Assembly: GCA_021292165.1 (NCBI GenBank)
Contig: CM037885.1
Span: 6,877,042-6,941,041, forward strand
Direction: 5' to 3'
Length of the DNA: 64,000 nt
From: Shinisaurus crocodilurus
Lineage: Eukaryota > Chordata > Lepidosauria > Squamata > Shinisauridae
In this document: positions 33,301 through 41,362 of the stretch, one piece after another
Position numbering within the stretch: the stretch's first letter is position 1
Layout of the letters: each line of letters begins with the position of its first letter
The notes under the pieces: generated by a model
What the model was told of the DNA's origin: nothing
Seen by the model: the letters and a program-made list of their open reading frames with translations, nothing else
Database searches by the model: none
Made by a program: the position numbers and the translations under genes

Positions 33301-35352
33301 AGGGAGGCGGGCAGGGCTCTGCCCCAAAGCCCCTCCTCTGACATCATCTGCCTTCACCCGGTCCACTTTTCCTTGCCTCTCTCCACACGAAGAAACGGAC
33401 TCGGACGGGGCTTGGAGGAAATGCTCCTCCAGGCACCAGCTGAGTTGGGCGCCTCCTTTGTGTGCCACTCACCACCCTGATCACATTGGCATACAAAGGG
33501 AGTCACTTGGAGGAGTGGCTTGTCCAAGTGCCAGCTGAGTCTGGTGCCTCCTTTGTACGCTGCCCGGATTGGGGCAGCGAGTGGTGCAGGAAGGGAAGGG
33601 ACTCCTTTGAGTGAAATGGAGGTGGGGCCCACGGAGGATCTTCTGCCGGCTGGATTGGGAACCTCCGCAGGCAGGATGTTCCCCACCGCTGCCCCAAATG
33701 GTTTGGTTATTTGAAGGGCCACCTTCCACCTGTATGAGCATGCTTGAGCTTTAACATCAGCATCTGAGGCCCTGCTCTCTGCTCCGCTGCTGAGAACCAT
33801 GAGATTAGTGGGTACTAGGGACAAGGACTTCTCTGTGGTGGCCCCACTTCTTTGGAATGCCCACCCCCAGGAAGTGTGTATGGCCACCTCTTTGTCAGCC
33901 TTTAGGTGGATTTTAAGGAATTCTTTATTCCCATTTGCATGTGCTTACTTTGAGTGAACTGTGCTTTTAAGTGAGGCTGTATCTCCTGCTGTAGCTATTT
34001 TGCTTGTTATTTTAATGGTTGATGGGTTGAATATCGTTTGTTGTTTTTCTGGCTTGATTATTTACTTTGTATTTTAAAGTAGGTTCTAAGCTGCTTTGTG
34101 AGTGTTTTTACCACTGAAAGTGGGCTAGGAATTTCATTAAATAAATCACGACTACAAATGTTCCCAGGCATGGTCTGCGGGCAGATGAGACAAGCCTGTA
34201 GCTGAAGCCTGAATGGGAGATGCCTAGGAGCCCCAGGCAGGAACACCCTCTTGGAGTTCCACGATGGAAGGAAGATGGGAAATAATTGTGCCCAATAAGT
34301 AAAAATGAATAGTCAAGTCAGTGTTCAAATCATGTAGCAACAGCGAGGGGAAAGGCTTGTTGAGGAAGGTTTAGGCAGTGGTTTGGCAACTAAACTGACC
34401 AAGGGCCTGGAGCAACTCCCCTATGAGGAAAGGTTACAGCAGCCGAGAGTGTTTAGCTTAGAAACAAGGTGAGTGAGGGGAGACAGGATAGAGGTGTACC
34501 AGATTATGCATGGTGTGGAGAAAGTGGGCAGGGAGACATTTCTCTCTCTCTCATAATACTAGAACCCAAGGGGGTCATCCCATGAAGCTCTTTGGTGGGA
34601 GATTCTGGACAGATAAAAGGAAGGACTTCTTCACACACTGCAGGGTTGAACTATGGAATTCACTTCCACAAGATGTAGCGATGGCCACCAATTTGGAGTG
34701 CTTTAAAAGGGGATTGGACACATTCATGGAGGAGGAGGGTATCCATGGCTACTTGTCCTGACTGGCAATCTGTATGCAGTGTGGCCTAGTGGTGAGAGTG
34801 TTGGACTGGGACTCGGGAGATCCGGGTTCTAGTCCCCGCTCAGCCATGAAACTCACTGGGTGACTTTGGGCCAGTCACTGACTCTCAGCCTAACCTACCT
34901 CACAGGGTTGTTGTGAGGATAAAGTGGAGAGGAGGATTATGTAAGCCGCCTTGGGTTCCTTGCAGGAAAAAAGGCGGGGTATAAATATAATATAATAAAT
35001 AAATAAATAAATAATATGCTTTCTGCAGTATGAGAGGCAGTATGCCTGTGCACACCAGTTCCTGGGGAACATGGGCGGGAGGGTGCTGTTGCACTCAGCA
35101 GGTCCTGCTTGTGGGATCCCGTGGGCAGCTGGTTGGCCACGGTGTGAACAGAGTGCTGGACTAGATTGACCCTTGGTCCGATCCAGCCTGGCTCTTCCGT
35201 TCGTAATGCCCTGGCCAAGGGGACCTAGCGCATCCTCTGTTAACCGCAGTAGACTATTGGCCAACCCTGTTCTTCCCATCTCTCCACAGCGAATCTCCAC
35301 CCAGGTTGGCAAGTGGCTCAAATTAGCGAGAAAGAGGCAACAAGCCGGCTGA
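14835..35352 (+). CDS. PRSS16: Thymus-specific serine protease (PRSS16-like, peptidase family S28), intact 12-exon gene
   Basis: Coding exons: 14835-14901, 20669-20862, 21200-21296, 23437-23569, 24783-24906, 25198-25275, 27330-27377, 28303-28578, 30204-30342, 31388-31567, 32672-32817, 35290-35352. All have GT donors and AG acceptors, the phases join, and the total is 1545 bases (514 residues plus stop), the size expected for PRSS16. Residues 1-22 are a hydrophobic signal peptide (LLLLLALLSLAQA). Landmarks: QPLDHF (70-75), FLYIGGE (103-109), EHRFYG (137-142), the nucleophile in GGSYSG (Ser193), LDPW (Asp449) and TAHCDDM (His474), so the Ser-Asp-His triad is complete. Family S28 enzymes are lysosomal/endosomal exo- or endopeptidases; mammalian PRSS16 acts in thymic cortical epithelium in preparing self-peptides. 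That role is inferred here from family membership. NSS sites suggest N-glycosylation. Older and newer tandem copies flank it. A related S28 paralogue specific to reptiles is the main alternative name. Confidence 0.92.
14985..15656. mobile_element. hAT-like element of the GACTCGGACTCGAG repeat family (intron 1)
   Basis: The left end GGGATGGGGACTCGGACTCC and right end GACTCTTCAACACCCCTG are imperfect inverted repeats, flanked by CGGCAATC and CGGCAATG, an 8-bp duplication with one change. The interior is a run of CGAGTC-type phrases and a 300-base unique core with TGCCTGCCTG repeats. Unit 2 (50187-50215) keeps only about 25 bases of the left end. Confidence 0.75.
15877..16001. repeat. Palindromic MITE (intron 1)
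   Basis: The arms GGTGCAATCCTATGCAAG and ACTCGCATAGGATTGCACC, with inner CAACTCCCAGCATGCCCCAG against a degenerate complement. Unit 2 copy at 50427-50551. Confidence 0.8.
16556..16736. repeat. Long palindrome with 65-base arms (intron 1)
   Basis: GGGAAAACAGCCCAGG and CCTGGGCTGTTTTCCC close a stem whose arms both carry AGATTCCTTGCAGCACAGAG or its complement and a TTAATTG/CAATTAA inner part. It is a MITE by structure. No host-site duplication is obvious. Unit 2 copy at 51100-51280. Confidence 0.75.
17276..18181. other. Unit-1-specific intronic stretch absent from unit 2
   Basis: Unit 2 joins the equivalent of 17275 (about 51815) to that of 18182. The stretch holds a TcMar-type MITE (17416-17669) and purine-rich sequence (17860-17960), with no gene seen. 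Confidence 0.6.
17416..17669. mobile_element. TcMar-type non-autonomous element with TA duplication
   Basis: The ends CAGTAATACCTTGG and CCAAGGTATTACTG are perfect inverted repeats flanked by TA on both sides. It carries CATAATTCGTTCCGGAA and an internal GC-rich insert (GGGCGTGAGCGGGGCCG). Related copies at 29767-30017, 52539-52788 and 61023-61274. Confidence 0.85.
18287..19074 (+). mobile_element. Solo LTR of Gmr1-like family with GAATG target duplication (intron 1)
   Basis: The LTR begins TGTGAAGAGAAAGCC and ends CGGTCCTCCACA, 788 bp, flanked by GAATG at 18282-18286 and 19075-19079. It contains GCCGGTTAACCCTTTAATTC, the family marker. The unit 2 copy has the same flanks, so insertion preceded the duplication. 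Confidence 0.9.
19222..19372 (+). mobile_element. 5S-head/CR1-tail SINE (intron 1)
   Basis: The 5S-like block AAGCTAAGCAGGGTCGGGCC, CTTGGATGGGAGACC, then CR1-like GGTTGGACTCGATGGCCTTG and ATCTATGAAATC. Unit 2 copy at 54680-54838. Confidence 0.85.
19858..20029. mobile_element. Short hAT-type element with 8-bp target duplication (intron 1)
   Basis: The ends are CAGGGCTGGTGCTACC and TTGCACCGGCCCTG, flanked by ACTAGCCT (19850-19857) and ACCAGCCT (20030-20037). In unit 2 (55296-55464) both flanks read ACCAGCCT. Confidence 0.88.
20090..20312 (+). mobile_element. tRNA-derived SINE, diverged (intron 1)
   Basis: The sequence has GGGGAGACCCGACTTCCAATCC (degenerate B box), CTACCTCACAG...GGGTTGTTGTG, GCCGCCTCAAGCTCCTTGG and a GGGATATAAACGTAATAGAT tail, the same layout as the younger SINEs at 34786 and 38772. 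Confidence 0.7.
21846..22020 (-). mobile_element. 5S-head/CR1-tail SINE, minus strand (intron 3)
   Basis: On the minus strand: GAAAGCTAAGCAGGGTCAGG, CTTGGATGGGAGACC, then GGTTGGACTCGATGGCCTTG and ATCTATGAAATCTATGAAAC. Confidence 0.85.
22140..23340. other. GC-rich, low-complexity intron 3 sequence
   Basis: Runs of G and C, CCCT-rich tracts (22470-22495) and a CpG-bearing segment (22690-22930). It ends about 100 bases before exon 4. Long open frames on both strands here are explained by composition. Confidence 0.5.
24350..24396. repeat. (CA)n microsatellite (intron 4)
   Basis: An almost unbroken CA run of about 23 units with one GC interruption. Confidence 0.9.
25039..25145. repeat. MITE fragment of the TTCTCCAACCTTGGGTCC family (intron 5)
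   Basis: The left end GTTCTCCAACCTTGGGTCCC is followed by a degenerate right arm ending GGCTGGAAAAGGCTG. It lies 52 bases before exon 6. Confidence 0.5.
25530..25655. repeat. Palindromic MITE (intron 6)
   Basis: The arms GTGTTTTTGGCCTACAACTC and GAGTTGTAGGCCAAAAACAT are nearly perfect complements, with the family ends CCAAGGTTGGAGAA and TTGAACTTTGGGTCCC. Unit 2 copy at 56069-56193. Confidence 0.85.
25881..26698 (+). mobile_element. 5'-truncated L1 with 11-base target duplication (intron 6)
   Basis: The translation contains L1 ORF2 C-terminal landmarks (WNNIWDRW, TRIKENFYKIIWRWYPNS, then FAHMWWSCKNVLEFW and KWKVQHVFLITDWY) with stops between the parts. It ends in AATAAAATTTATTTT and an A tract, flanked by AGGAAATTGAA at 25870 and 26700. 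Unit 2 has the same insertion (56422-57238). Confidence 0.85.
27040..27165 (+). mobile_element. tRNA-derived SINE, internally deleted (intron 6)
   Basis: The A-box part GTGTGGCGTAGTGGTTAGTG and B-box part GGGCTCTAGTCCCC are present, but the middle (CAGTCAC ... GTTGTGAGG) is missing. The inverted copy in unit 2 (59200-59400) keeps the full length. Confidence 0.75.
27712..27841. repeat. Palindromic DNA-transposon-derived repeat (intron 7)
   Basis: TTTCCCAACCAGGCGCCC and GGGGAAGGCTG-type ends flank inverted TTGGACTACCACTGTCATTG and GATGGGAATTGTGGTCCAA. Unit 2 counterpart at 58625-58762. Confidence 0.6.
28935..29062. repeat. Palindromic DNA-transposon-derived repeat (intron 8)
   Basis: CAGCCTTCACCAATTTGGTG and GTTGGGGAAGGCTG ends with inner ATTTTGGACGAGAACTCCC against a degenerate complement. 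Unit 2 copy at 60222-60345. Confidence 0.6.
29767..30017. mobile_element. TcMar-type non-autonomous element (intron 8)
   Basis: The ends CAGTCATGCCTTGG and CCAAGGTATTACTG flanked by TA on both sides (29765-29766, 30018-30019). Its unit 2 counterpart is 61023-61274. Confidence 0.85.
30585..31105 (+). mobile_element. CR1-type LINE 3' end (intron 9)
   Basis: The sequence contains GAGGTGTACAAAATTCTGCA, GGAAGTCCTTCTTCACACAG and the CR1 signature ATGCTGGACTAGATGGACCC, CTGATCCAGCAGGGCTCTTC. Reading frames are interrupted. Unit 2 copy at 61820-62350. Confidence 0.8.
33730..34145 (+). mobile_element. Old L2-type LINE 3' end (intron 11)
   Basis: The sequence GTGGCCCCACTTCTTTGGAA to GGGCTAGGAATTTCATTAAA matches the L2-type 3' end also seen around 43700-43841 plus 46921-47260, where an L1 has split it. 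Confidence 0.65.
34390..35210 (+). mobile_element. CR1-type LINE 3' end split by a SINE (intron 11)
   Basis: The CR1 text (GAGGTGTACCAGATTATGCA ... AGAGTGCTGGACTAGATTGA ... GATCCAGCCTGGCTCTTCCG) is interrupted at 34770-35018 by a full tRNA-derived SINE. It ends 80 bases before exon 12. Confidence 0.8.
34786..35018 (+). mobile_element. Full-length tRNA-derived SINE
   Basis: A box GTGGCCTAGTGGTGAGAGTG, B box GGGTTCTAGTCCCCG, then CAGTCACTGACTCTCAGCC, GGGTTGTTGTGAGGATAAAG, GCCGCCTTGGGTTCCTTGC and a TATAAATATAAT...AAATAAATAAAT tail. Other copies at 38772-38995 (+) and 59200-59400 (-). Confidence 0.85.
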
Positions 35353-36218
35353 GTGGCCAGACAGGACGAGGACGAGGTTTCATCGGTTTATACTACTGGA
35401 GCCTCTCATTGGGAAAACCTGCTCGGCTCTGCCCTGTGTTAGACTTATCACACAAGATCTTTACATCACTCTTCTGCTACAATCATTGTCCTTTTTAATT
35501 TTACAATCATTGTCCTTTTTAATTTTTGTACACTTTACTTTCCAAATACCGTGCAGATTATTATTTTTCAATATACAGTTGATTCATCCTTGTTGCTATT
35601 CTGATGTTTTGTCTCTGAAGCCACCTCTACTTGTGGAAGGAGGGTGGGGTAGGAATACGTTTGCTGCTTAAAAATAAAAAACAGTCTTGCTCCTTTGCTA
35701 TTAACTCCATTCTAACTTTAGAAATTTGGATGGCAAAGCTTTCCTCTTCACTTTATCTCTGTCAGGAAAAGGTGTCACCTTAATTTGTGTGTGTCAGTCT
35801 GTGTGTCAATAACACTGTCGCAGGGCCAGTACAAAAAAAAGTTGACAATTAAAGGTAGGAAAACATTCATGGAGGTCTTAAACAGCCTTTCCCCTTTGGA
35901 GGGCTGCTACAATCGCATTGGCAATTTCCAGAAGCAACAGAAAGTATCTCATTTAAGCAGAAGTTAAGTGCGGAGTTGAAGTCTAATCATGGCTGCAGAG
36001 CTAAAGGGAGGCTTTGTTGCAAAGCGTTGTCTCTGGATTGTGAGGAGGGGGTTATGGAGATCAAGAGCTTGGCAATCCCTCCTCATGTTCCAAATCCAGG
36101 TTGTTCTTGGAAGTAAGGGTGGGTTCACAGATGCATGTTGGTAACCAGAGCTGCAGGTAATGATTTGCATGTGTGAATGAGTAATAATGGTTCAAGGACG
36201 AACACTGCTTCCCCGTTT
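35353..36218. other. 3' flank of PRSS16, no further gene seen
   Basis: The first 300 bases are 3' UTR-like, related to the flanks after the two orphan terminal exons. The rest is unique-looking sequence; a convincing AATAAA is not placed close to the stop codon. No ORF with family similarity is visible. Confidence 0.4.
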
Positions 36219-36422
36219 TCAGATGGTCAGTTCAAAAGCTGCTGCAGTGCGCATGTGCGTAGCTGCGTTGATCTCTCCTACTAGGTGGCCTTGCTCAGCT
36301 GCAAGCAGCTCCTCCTTAGAGAAGGTCTCCATCTCCTGGTGTAGCTCCTTCAGGTCCTGGATTTCCAGCGCGAGGGTATAGAGCCAATTGAAAAGCGCCA
36401 GGTCGGCCAGGCGCAATCTCAG
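36219..36422 (-). CDS. Terminal coding exon of an unidentified minus-strand gene
   Basis: On the minus strand, an acceptor (TTTCGCCGTGCAG) is followed in phase 0 by 67 codons and TGA. The protein text starts LRLRLADLALFNWLYTLALE and continues IQDLKELHQEMETFSKEELL, then AAEQGHLVGEINAATHM and ends AFELTI. It looks like an amphipathic helix or coiled-coil end (heptad-like leucines, many E and K). The codons look natural and no stop interrupts. I do not recognise the family. The proline-rich exon at 37541-37772 lies upstream on the same strand and could belong to the same gene. No counterpart is in unit 1 because the block to the left of 3074 has been replaced by retroelements or lies outside the window. 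Confidence 0.5.
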   Translation of the reverse strand: MRLRLADLALFNWLYTLALEIQDLKELHQEMETFSKEELLAAEQGHLVGEINAATHMRTAAAFELTI

Positions 36423-36788
36423 CTGCACGGCGAAAGGAAATAATGGTTTTCATTATTTATCCACGTTCGCAACGCTTTAGCAGGTAATACAAGCAAAACA
36501 GACCGGTCTCTACCCGGAGAATCTTACAATACGTGTGGGCAGTGGGGTCCCAAGAAGAAAAGGATGAAGGGTAAAGAGGGCAGAAAATGCACAGCTGCAG
36601 GTATATAGACTTGTTCTTAATTTCAGTTGGGACAGGTGGGCAATTTTTAGGGAACAGCAGTCCTTTGGGCAGGCTCTGGGTGATAATAGCTGGTGGAGCA
36701 AAGATCACAGGTCACAATATACCAGGGAATCAAGGCCAGAAAGAGGGAAGTGGTAGAAGAAGCCACACTGATGTAATGGTTTAGGACA

Positions 36789-36999
36789 GTGTTCTCCAGC
36801 CTTGGGTCCCCAGATGTTTTTGGCCTACAGCTCCCAGCATGCCCCAGCCAGCTATGCTGGGGGGCAGCCCTTTGAAGGGAAGGTCCTCTTTGCCATTGGA
36901 CCAGGGCCAGGTGTCCATCGGGAGATCCTCTGCTGGCTGGGGCATGCTGGGAGTGGTAGGCCAAAAACATCTGGGGACCCACGGTTGGAGAAGGCTGGT
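36789..36999. repeat. Palindromic MITE with an 80-base captured fragment in its loop
   Basis: The two arms (CTCCAGCCTTGGGTCCCCAG ... AGCATGCCCCAGCCAGC and GCTGGCTGGGGCATGCT ... CTGGGGACCCACGGTTGGAG) are intact. Between them, 36860-36937 is a near copy of 37682-37758 (GGGGCAGCCCTTTGAAGGGA to GTCCATCGGGAGATCCTCTG), that is, of the minus-strand proline-rich exon. Confidence 0.85.
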
Positions 37000-37002
37000 T
37001 TA

Positions 37003-37205
37003 GGAACATCAGGAGCTGCTTTATACCAAGTCAGGCCCTGGGTCCATCTAGTCCAGTATTGTCAACGCTGACTGGCAGCAACAGCTCTCCGGGGTTTCCG
37101 GCTGGACTTTTCCCAGCCCTACCTGGAGATGCTGCCGGGAATCGGACCGGGGACCTTCTGCCTGCAAAGCGGGTGCTCCACCACTGAGCCACGGCCCCTT
37201 GTAGG
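37003..37205 (-). mobile_element. tRNA-derived SINE (unit 2 copy of 3345-3540)
   Basis: On the minus strand: GCCGTGGCTCAGTGGTGGAG (A box), GGTCCGATTCCCGGCAGCAT (B box) and the CTGGACTAGATGGACCC tail. Confidence 0.65.
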
Positions 37206-37540
37206 GCTACTCCCTTTACACTCTTGTTCACTGCGTAAACTTTGCATCTAGTAACATTTATTACTACTGTGGCTGTTATTTACATGCGTCTGGTAACATC
37301 ATGCACACACCCACGTGCACGGTTTTCAGTAGGACAGGGCTAGGCAACCTGTTGCCCCTCAGATTATTTTTTTGGGGGGGGACTACAACTCCTACAATCC
37401 CCAACCATTGGCCGTGTGGGTTGGGGATTATGGGAGTTGTAGTCCAAAACAGCTGGCGGGCACCAAGGCTGCCTACCCCCTATTGTAGAGAATAGAGATC
37501 TCCCAAGACCACTCTGCTGATGATGCTGGGGGGGACCCAC

Positions 37541-37772
37541 CAGTTCGCCGTGCACCCAGGTAACCTTGTCCTGGAGGCTGGAGCAGCCGCCCTCGGGCGG
37601 TGGTTGGTCCACTTCCTGCTCTTCCTTCCCAGTCAGAGGAGGCGGAGACCAGCTGCGCTTCCTAAACACCTTCGGCAAGGGGGGCAGCCCTTTGAAGGGA
37701 GGGTCCTCTTCGTCATTGGACCAGGGCCAGGCGTCCATCGGGAGATCCTCTGCTCCAGGTTCAAGGCTGTCC
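37541..37772 (-). CDS. Unidentified proline-rich acidic exon, unit 2 copy (open)
   Basis: On the minus strand the acceptor GTGGTTTCCCAG leads into an open frame read DSLEPGAEDLP, then MDAWPWSNDEEDPPFKGLPP, LPKVFRKRSWSPPP, KEEQEVDQPPPEGGC and WVHGEL, with a donor GTGGGT after 37541. The exon is 232 bases. The upstream part is in frame with the ATG, so it is probably an internal exon rather than a start. No family is recognised. Its conservation between units (few changes, mostly not frame-breaking here) makes it worth testing. The terminal exon at 36219-36422 is a candidate partner, though joining phases (donor phase versus phase 0 acceptor) were not proven with intermediate exons. Confidence 0.45.
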
Positions 37773-38059
37773 CTGGGAAACCACGAGGGTCTGGTGGTTA
37801 GTTTGCTCCAGCTGGCTCCAACGGAGAAACCAAGCAGGCCTTCTAGCAGGGGTGGTGCTAGGTACCAAAAAGATCCGGGCTCAGACCCACAGGAAGAATT
37901 TATTATTATTTTTGCATATGCTCATTTACATATACTTTAAAGTCTGCAAAGAACCCTGTCTCCCAAGGAGCACCCCTATTTGTAAAAAGGGATGTATGGA
38001 CAGGGGAGAGGCGGGCATTTGATTGCAGAAGAAAAACCTCAGGCAGAAAGGTTGGGGGG

Positions 38060-38655
38060 CGGCAGGCGGCAGGAGGGGAAGCAGAGGTGGACAAAAAGCC
38101 AACCCATCCAGGGGGATCAGACACAACAGGGAGCCTCTGGGCCCCTGTACCTTTATTTCAGCAAGTGCCCCCGGACAGCCGGGTGGTGGGGCAGCAGAGG
38201 GCCTCCCGGGGCACCGCCTCTGCCTTCTGGCATGCATCTTGCACGTCATGCAACAAAACGCCCACATGGACTTCCACAGAATTTAGGGCAACCCACACGA
38301 ATTTCCATGTAGAAATGTCATGTGTGCAGAGGCCCTGTTTAAGGCACACGTGCTGTCTCGGAGCTTGTCCGGAGGCGGGACGTGGGCCTCGGTCATCCAT
38401 GACTCAGCCATCCGTGGGCACGTAAAGCGAAGGAACGGAGCCTCCCGCGGGAACTATTCAGAGGCAGCATTCTGACAACTCCCAGCTGGATTGGCCAACA
38501 GAAGCCTGGACCGGGACTGGATGCTCCCAATTATAAATACTGTGTGGACCAGGCGTTTGCAACGCAGCGCCCGCAGGGACCTCCAACTGCGCCCACAACG
38601 CTCTCCACTCACTGCCCCCTTCAAAAAAATTTGTTTTTTCATAAAAACCTTGGGA
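38060..38655. other. Unit 2 copy of the 8219-8850 block
   Basis: This is the same GC-rich and promoter-like stretch. Short open frames differ from those in unit 1. It ends where a 1.45-kb stretch (38656-40105) begins that unit 1 lacks. Confidence 0.4.
38345..38560 (+). promoter_or_regulatory. Candidate promoter (inverted CCAAT, TATA), unit 2
   Basis: GGCGGGACGTGGGC (about 38371), GGATTGGCCAACAG (about 38488) and CAATTATAAATACTG (about 38528) keep the same spacing as in unit 1. Confidence 0.35.
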
Positions 38656-38771
38656 AATGTTAGGGTGGTCTTCTTTCTCTCCCTTTCTAACCGCTAGCCT
38701 GGCTCTTTGTCCCCCCTCTACCCCTTTGCCTTGCTGATTCCCGCTCCCACCCAGCCTCTAGCTTTACTACA

Positions 38772-38998
38772 GCCAGTGTGGCGTAGTGGTTCAAGTGTTG
38801 GACTGGAATTCGGGAGATCCGGGTTCCAGTCCCCACTCAGCCATGAAGCTCACTGGGTGACTTTGAGCCAGTCACTAACTCTCAGCCTAACCCTACCTCA
38901 CAGGGTGGTTGTGAGGATAAAATGGAGGAGGATTGTGTAAGCCACCTTGGGTTCCTTGCAGGAAAAAAAGGCGGGTATAAATATAATAAATAAATATT
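38772..38998 (+). mobile_element. Full-length tRNA-derived SINE
   Basis: GCCAGTGTGGCGTAGTGGTT (A box), GGGTTCCAGTCCCCAC (B box), GTGGTTGTGAGGATAAAATG, CACCTTGGGTTCCTTGCAGG and a TATAAATATAATAAATAAAT tail. Absent from unit 1. Confidence 0.85.
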
Positions 38999-39651
38999 TC
39001 TTCCCCTCCCGCCAAACCTCCTCTTTAGCTCCCTTTTGACTAGCAGCCCTTATGTGACGGCCACATTCTCCATAGTAACCATTTTGCAGTGGTGCCAGCA
39101 ACTTCTCAAATTCCCAAAGGTGCCCATGGGTGTAAAGAAGTTGGGGACCCCTGGCATAGACTGATGAGGTGGAGGTGTCGACTCCATGAGAAGGCTTTCC
39201 TATCATTTGTGGGCCTTCTAGGCCTCGATTTCTTGTTTGTGGCTCTGTTCCCGCCTGTCTCAAGCCACGGCTGTTTGGCATGTCCAGTATTTGCTGTGCT
39301 CAAACTGTATGCGAATCCCTCAACTTCCAATGTCCCCATTGTCCCCGGCACGCTGATGCTTGTAGCAAATGCATCTGTTTATCCCACACAGAATAATTAA
39401 AAAGAAAAATACATTTAACCAGATAGATCCAGTTACCTCAAGGGCTTTTAAAGAAGTAGTCCCCGTAGCATGGTACCAGGTTTCACTGTGCAAACCTCTG
39501 CCTGGATTTCTGAGCCGCAAATGCAAACAAAGGAAATGCACATGATGTTGCCACTGCGCTGTTGTCAAGTAACGGAGGGCATTGCAGCTCATGCACCAGG
39601 CGCGTCCAGCCTAGCAACACTGGGGCTCCTTTCCCTTTAATTATTATGTAG
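38999..39651. other. Unit-2-specific intergenic sequence, nothing recognised
   Basis: Mixed sequence with a fragment resembling old DNA-transposon repeats (GCAGTGGTGCCAGCAACTTC ... TTGGGGACCCCTGG, 39087-39152). No gene is supported. Confidence 0.4.
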
Positions 39652-39788
39652 ATAATGACATGTATTGGCAGGTGCCGCCGTGCAGTCCTTTAGAGCACCG
39701 TGACCTGAGCGAAGATGTGGTATACGCCGTCAGACTGGATTTCAGAAATCGCATGCTGTCAAGATCTCCTCCGGTGCAGGGGCAGTAA
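39652..39788 (+). CDS. Possible terminal exon of an unidentified plus-strand gene
   Basis: After TTCCCTTTAATTATTATGTAG, an open frame reads DNDMYWQVPPCSPLEHRDLS, EDVVYAVRLDFRNRML and ends PVQGQ then TAA at 39786-39788. The amino-acid mix looks protein-like, but the segment is only 45 codons, the acceptor is moderate, and no partner exon is known. It may be chance. It is missing from unit 1 (deleted with the 38656-40105 stretch). Confidence 0.22.
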
Positions 39789-40396
39789 AACCTAGCTCTA
39801 TCCCTCCAAGTAATGCAGAGGTGGGGAACGTCAGGTCTGTGGGTCACATTCAGTCCTCCTGGAGTCGCAAACTGGCCCTCCAGGGTCCCCAGATGGCAAT
39901 ATCCCCCATTGTTTGGTGGTTTCCCAGCTTTTGGGCAGTTCTCCCCGTTTTCTTAAAAGTGGAAATGCCTCTCCTAAGGCTTAGTTGCTGGCAGCAAGAG
40001 CCTGAAGCCACAATACACTGGTTTTCTGGGGGTGGTTCCCCCACACACACACTTTTGCCCCTTTTGCATCACCCACCACTCGAGTGTGGCTCCCGAGAGC
40101 GTCTCCAGAATGGAATTTGGCCCTCGGGATGTAAGAGGCTCCCCAGCCCTGAAGTAATACTTTGCAGGATCTCCTACCTGGGCCATTTCCATTGCTGGTG
40201 TCCAGGGCTAGCCAAAATGTGGGGGAATGGCTAATCGGGATCTCCTACTGGAACTGATGGACCACTTTAAGGATATCAAAAGCTGAGGACATGATGAGCA
40301 TTCCTCCCCACTGCCCTTTTCTTTTTTCTTTCTCTTTTGCTCAGACGCTCCAAGAGCCTGGGGTTCCTCTAGCTCTGCAGTTTTTTGTCGAGGAGG

Positions 40397-41211
40397 TGTG
40401 GAGAAACCTGAACACACACAGAGCGGCACGGACCCTGACACAGTTTCCCCTTGGTAACCACACATAGTTTTCCCTTGGCAACCCGTCTGCATAACCCCCA
40501 CGGGGGGGGGGCAGAATATGCAGGACTGGCCAGATAGGTAACACGCATATCCTCAATAGGGCACAACATCGGCCGGAATCCACAAGAACAAGCATGGGCC
40601 ATCAGGAAGTGCAGGGCAGTCTCAAAGAGCTGCAAAGTATTCTCGGAGGGTATGATAAGCCCAAAGGCGCCACCTGTTCCCGGGCAGGAATAAGTCCACC
40701 TGACCGCAAAGGGGCAGGAATAAACCCACCTGATCAACAAGGGGTGGGAGAGGGGGAGGACGGGGTAGAAAGCCCCTCTACCCACCAGGAAGAGCGTTGT
40801 TGGGAACACGGGCAAGCTGTCAACTTCCAGGACCAGCTCTGGCTGGGTTAAGCAGTTCTCTTCCCCGAGCACGGAGGCTCGGAGCCAGGCGGGAAGCAGG
40901 AAACGTAAAGTCTTTGGTCTAAGGTAATTCTTTACTGCAGTCCGCTAGCCTGGGAATCAATTCATTCAGCTTTTGAGGTCACAACCTTGTTTTGTGTATG
41001 TCGTAGTATTCCTAGAAGTCTATTAGTTCCTCTCCAGTAACCTACAGTAAATAAACCACCTATTTTCAGCTACAATTGGTCTTCGAGCCTTTTTTAGGTA
41101 GCGGCTGAGAGCTAACCGCTTGATACTTCTCTGATGGGTTATATCTCAGTGCCGGTTAACCCGTTAGGTGTCGAACTCACGCAGGAGACCCGGTTGCTGG
41201 TCTCCTCCACA
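40397..41211 (+). mobile_element. LTR of Gmr1-like element, unit 2 copy
   Basis: TGTGGAGAAACCTG to GGTCTCCTCCACA, followed by the primer-binding-like TGGTGGCAGAGCTGGGAT at 41212 and about 120 bases of leader and gag start (ATGAGCGAAGAAAGTCAGG at about 41327). Gag is cut off at about 41360, where a PRSS16 exon-11 fragment begins. Confidence 0.85.
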
Positions 41212-41362
41212 TGGTGGCAGAGCTGGGATATTTTGTATAGCCGTGGTTAACGGACGGAACTTCTAGAGCCTAGGGGAGGCTAGCTGATTTGCAGTAAAGG
41301 GTTAGTCAGTGGATCATAGCCTGAGCATGAGCGAAGAAAGTCAGGAGCAGTTGGTGGCACGT

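Noticed and set aside
34786..34870. A tRNA gene
   Set aside because: A and B boxes are present but the sequence continues as a SINE body and cannot fold into an intact tRNA with acceptor stem.
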